Part shown: piece by piece, positions 6,287 through 8,389 of the stretch
How positions within the stretch are numbered: the stretch's first letter is position 1
Layout of the letters: each line of letters opens with the position of its first letter
NCBI GenBank assembly: GCA_025936955.1
Contig: JAICSL010000056.1
Coordinates: 1-8,389 of the forward strand
From: Nitrososphaeraceae archaeon
GTDB lineage: Archaea; Thermoproteota; Nitrososphaeria; Nitrososphaerales; Nitrososphaeraceae
Length of the DNA: 8,389 bases
Direction: 5' to 3'
Program-made: the position numbers and the translations under genes
The notes under the pieces: model-generated
What the model was told of the DNA's origin: nothing
What the model saw: the letters and a program-made list of their open reading frames with translations, nothing else
The model's database searches: none

Positions 6287-6343
6287 GATAGTGCTGAAAG
6301 TATAGGTATTTTTCTTAGCTTTTAGGATAGTGCTTTGAAAGTA
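6287..6343 (+). repeat. Imperfect direct repeat upstream of ferritin
   Basis: GATAGTGCTGAAAGTA (6287-6302) recurs as GATAGTGCTTTGAAAGTA (6326-6343), differing only by two inserted T residues. The starts are 39 bases apart. The second copy ends 27 bases before the ferritin TATA box, so the pair may be regulator sites. No match to a known iron-regulator box is claimed. Confidence 0.5.
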
Positions 6344-6370
6344 AAACTGCTTCTATTACTACATAAAGCA

Positions 6371-6379
6371 AAATATATA
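6371..6379 (+). promoter_or_regulatory. TATA box of the ferritin gene
   Basis: AAATATATA is centred about 31 bases before ATG 6407, predicting a start of transcription near 6402 with a leader of about five bases. Because it lies inside the longer open frame from TTG 6335, it argues for starting ferritin at 6407. Confidence 0.55.
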
Positions 6380-6406
6380 GATAATGAAAACACCTTGGTT
6401 ATTGTA

Positions 6407-6952
6407 ATGCGAATTTCAACGGAAATGGCGAAAGCGATTAATGATCAAATTTCCTATGAGGCATCGTCTGCAAATGCATATATTTCAATCGGATCATGGT
6501 GTGAGAGAACAGGATACGATGGAAGTGCCGCCTTTTTCTTTGAACAGGCTGCTGAAGAAAATGGACATATGCTAAAGCTTATCCATTATCTTAATGGCGT
6601 TGAAGCAGAGGCGATAATTCCAGCAATTGAAAAACCTCCAGGTAGTTTCGAATCTCTGGAATCTACTTTCCAATTTGGTCTAAAGAGTGAGCAAACTGTA
6701 ACCCAGGCTATTTATGATCTAGTTGATATGGCTGAAAAAGAAAAAGATCGCTCCACATATTCATTCTTGCAATGGTTTGTAATTGAACAGATAGAAGAGG
6801 AAACATTATTTCACACAATTCTCCAAAAGTTTGATTTACTTGGAAGAGACAAGCTGGCAGTGTATCAAATTGACCAATCTCTGGCCTCAGTGAGATCTCA
6901 AGCTATGAGCAAACAGACAGGTCTAAAACAACCTTCTACTAAACATGCATAA
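6407..6952 (+). CDS. ftn: Non-heme ferritin (iron storage, ferroxidase)
   Basis: A 181-residue four-helix ferritin that oxidizes Fe(II) and stores iron as a mineral inside a 24-subunit cytoplasmic shell. Counting from ATG 6407, every ferroxidase ligand of E. coli FtnA has a counterpart shifted by one: E18, E51 and H54 in EENGH, E95, Q128 and E131 in EQIEEE. The third-iron-site residues E50, E127 and E130 are present too, so it should be active. The last about 20 residues, rich in Ser, Lys and Gln, form an extra tail. The start was placed at ATG 6407 because MRISTEMAKAINDQISYE matches the normal ferritin N-terminus and the TATA box is at 6371-6379. The longer open frame from TTG 6335 adds 24 residues with no family support. 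A direct repeat lies upstream. Confidence 0.92.
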   Translation: MRISTEMAKAINDQISYEASSANAYISIGSWCERTGYDGSAAFFFEQAAEENGHMLKLIHYLNGVEAEAIIPAIEKPPGSFESLESTFQFGLKSEQTVTQAIYDLVDMAEKEKDRSTYSFLQWFVIEQIEEETLFHTILQKFDLLGRDKLAVYQIDQSLASVRSQAMSKQTGLKQPSTKHA

Positions 6953-7353
6953 AAGATGGTCCCATGACTAAAGCTCAAATTAGCCGACTGCTAACTCACT
7001 TTAATCTGACATAAAACTTATCCTTACCCTCTATCTATAAATCTAAAATATATTTACAAAAAACTTGATTTGTAGTTGTAGTGGCTATTTCGTCTGTTCT
7101 CTTTGAGAATATTTCAAAGGGCATGAGTAAGATAGAAAGTCATTTGTCTATCATCAAAAATAAATTATCTAATTTGACTAGAGAATAACTAGAGATTATT
7201 TCAGATATAATACCAATTGTAGATTAATATGTCACGCAAGTATGATATATACAAACATTAGCCGGTAGGGAATAATTTATTCCCTTGATAATCCACTATA
7301 ATCATAAGACTATTTGACAGCGGTTAGATTAATTTTTATTAGCATATATACAT
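6953..7353. other. Intergenic region after ferritin
   Basis: No clear gene. A TATA-like stretch TAAAATATATTTA (7044-7056) precedes a GTG that opens a 35-residue frame (7081-7188), amphipathic and unrecognised, ending KIESHLSIIKNKLSNLTRE. The near-perfect palindrome at 7267-7285 is the other structure of note. Two further AT-rich promoter-like stretches occur, at 7240-7250 and 7343-7350. Confidence 0.45.
7267..7285. repeat. 19-base palindrome, operator-like
   Basis: AGGGAATAA (7267-7275) and TTATTCCCT (7277-7285) are perfect inverted arms around a single T. The loop is too short for a good RNA hairpin, so a protein-binding site is more likely. It lies about 70 bases before the 59-residue ORF. 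Confidence 0.5.
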
Positions 7354-7533
7354 ATGAGTTCTAGCGTGGATTATATTTACACGTTAAGAAATAACCAAAA
7401 TCCAACATCTACATTGGTTCAGGAAGGTGCGAGCTTCCCTATGCAGATTGGACAAGAGTTCATCCATGTGGGACAGATTTTGGCTCGTATTCGAAATTGC
7501 CTATTCGCACTAGAAAATTTCCTATCTCTTTAA
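7354..7533 (+). CDS. Possible hypothetical 59-residue protein
   Basis: ATG 7354 to TAA 7531-7533 gives 59 residues starting MSSSVDYIYTLRNNQNPTST. It is soluble, has no recognised motif, and the T-rich TTTAATTTTT directly at its stop could end a transcript. Support is mixed: the obvious CATATATA box (7343-7350) is only about ten bases before the ATG, too close for a leaderless start, while TTTTTATT further up is weak. It may be real, a fragment, or chance. Confidence 0.35.
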   Translation: MSSSVDYIYTLRNNQNPTSTLVQEGASFPMQIGQEFIHVGQILARIRNCLFALENFLSL

Positions 7534-7645
7534 TTTTTACAGGGAATATTCGTAGTTTGTTCCTGATGATTTATACAATACAAATCACGCAAAACCCAAT
7601 TTAGAAGACTGCAATTAGATTATTAGTCTGGTTGGTAAAAAAAGC

Positions 7646-8389
7646 GTGAAAGCAAAGAAAAATCAATTCTATGTAGGCTGTTCTGGGTGGAGTTATTCTG
7701 CTTGGCAGGGGCCGTTCTATCCATCAAATCTTGATAGTTCTAGATGGCTAAATTATTACTCTAATATCTTTGACTATGTAGAGATTGATTCTTCTTTTTA
7801 CAAGATACCTAATATATTTACAGTTAAGAACTGGTCTAAAAAAACCCATGATAGCTTTAGATTTAGTGCTAAATTTCCTAAAGTAATTACTCATGATAAA
7901 CGGCTAAAGGATGTTAGCAGAGTTAGAATACTTTTTCCATGCTATGTTACCACTACAAGATAAGACTTTAGCATTACTTTTACAATTATCACCATCATTA
8001 AAGATAACAGAAGGTCTGGAAAGTCTAAGACACCTAGTACCAGAACTAGATAATAGATTCAGATATGCTATTGAGGTCAGACACAAATCATGGTTTTCAG
8101 ATTTAGCATACAATTTCTTTGCTAATAATAATCTGTGCCTGGTGTGGAATCAACTTGCAGATATACAAACACCTCCAATAGTAACTACAGATTTTCTGTA
8201 TATCAGATTTATTGGTGATAGAAGTATCTCTGAGAAAGACTTTGGTAGGATACAAAAGGATAGAGCAGAGGAGATGTATAAATGGGCTAATAAGGTCAAA
8301 GCAATACAGAAAGAAGACAAATCATCAGCAGATCAAGTTAAACTTGCAATAGTTTCGGCCAATAATCATTATGCAGGTTTTGGACCTGC
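7646..8389 (+). pseudogene. DUF72 (YecE-like) family gene with one frameshift, 3' end outside the window
   Basis: From GTG 7646 the frame gives a DUF72 N-terminus: YVGCSGWSYSAWQGPFYP, then FDYVEIDSSFYKIP and FRFSAKFPKVITHDKRLKDV. After the AGC at 7916-7918 the frame drifts and stops at a TAA (7961-7963). The expected continuation is in another frame from 7920: ELEYFFHAM, PLQDKTLALL, FRYAIEVRHKSW, YIRFIGDR and NNHYAGFGP, open to the window end. Loss of two bases from an AGAGAG tract, restoring VSRELEYFF, explains this; one extra base is the other option. DUF72 proteins are TIM-barrel-like with no settled function. Both halves keep strong family motifs, so the break is recent, a sequencing error or, less likely, programmed. 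Unless corrected, the gene would yield only a 105-residue fragment. Confidence 0.85.

Noticed and set aside
6335..6406. N-terminal extension of ferritin from TTG 6335
   Set aside because: The ferritin TATA box lies inside it, and ferritins normally begin where ATG 6407 places the start.

Overview
The window looks like a piece of chromosome from a low-G+C ammonia-oxidizing archaeon (Thaumarchaeota/Nitrososphaeria, possibly close to Nitrosocosmicus). This is inferred from the gene mix: an archaeal-type SdhA tail, a Rieske/flavin reductase fusion, a tandem PRC-barrel-like protein, a pyruvoyl-dependent arginine decarboxylase, a non-heme ferritin and a DUF72 protein. Other support comes from long AT-rich gaps, archaeal TATA boxes sitting about 26-27 bases before start codons, and several apparently leaderless TTG starts. 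No database search was possible, so the taxon is a judgement.

Layout: 1-195 is the end of a succinate dehydrogenase/fumarate reductase flavoprotein gene (+). 607-1806 is a Rieske [2Fe-2S] plus ferredoxin-reductase-like fusion (+), whose true start may be TTG at 682. It converges on a PRC-barrel-like tandem-repeat gene at 1886-2524 (-). After a gap of about 680 bases with a nested inverted repeat and a possible decayed ORF comes an LtrA-family membrane protein at 3207-4409 (-). Another gap leads to a pyruvoyl-dependent arginine decarboxylase at 4889-5452 (-). 5453-6406 holds a candidate small RNA (promoter at 5686), two very small overlapping ORFs (5971-6039 and 6036-6179) and the ferritin promoter. 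Ferritin is at 6407-6952 (+). After a gap of about 690 bases with weak small-ORF candidates, a DUF72 gene starts at 7646, is broken by one frameshift near 7919, and runs off the window end.

Most genes stand alone with their own promoters, so there is no obvious operon. A loose redox/iron theme links SdhA, the Rieske reductase and ferritin; arginine decarboxylase makes agmatine. I see no mobile element, CRISPR array, tRNA or rRNA. I found no convincing large novel system. The most worthwhile novelties are the small TATA-driven genes or RNAs at 5686-6179, the inverted repeats at 625-650, 2843-2877 and 7267-7285, the direct repeats before ferritin, and the DUF72 frameshift.
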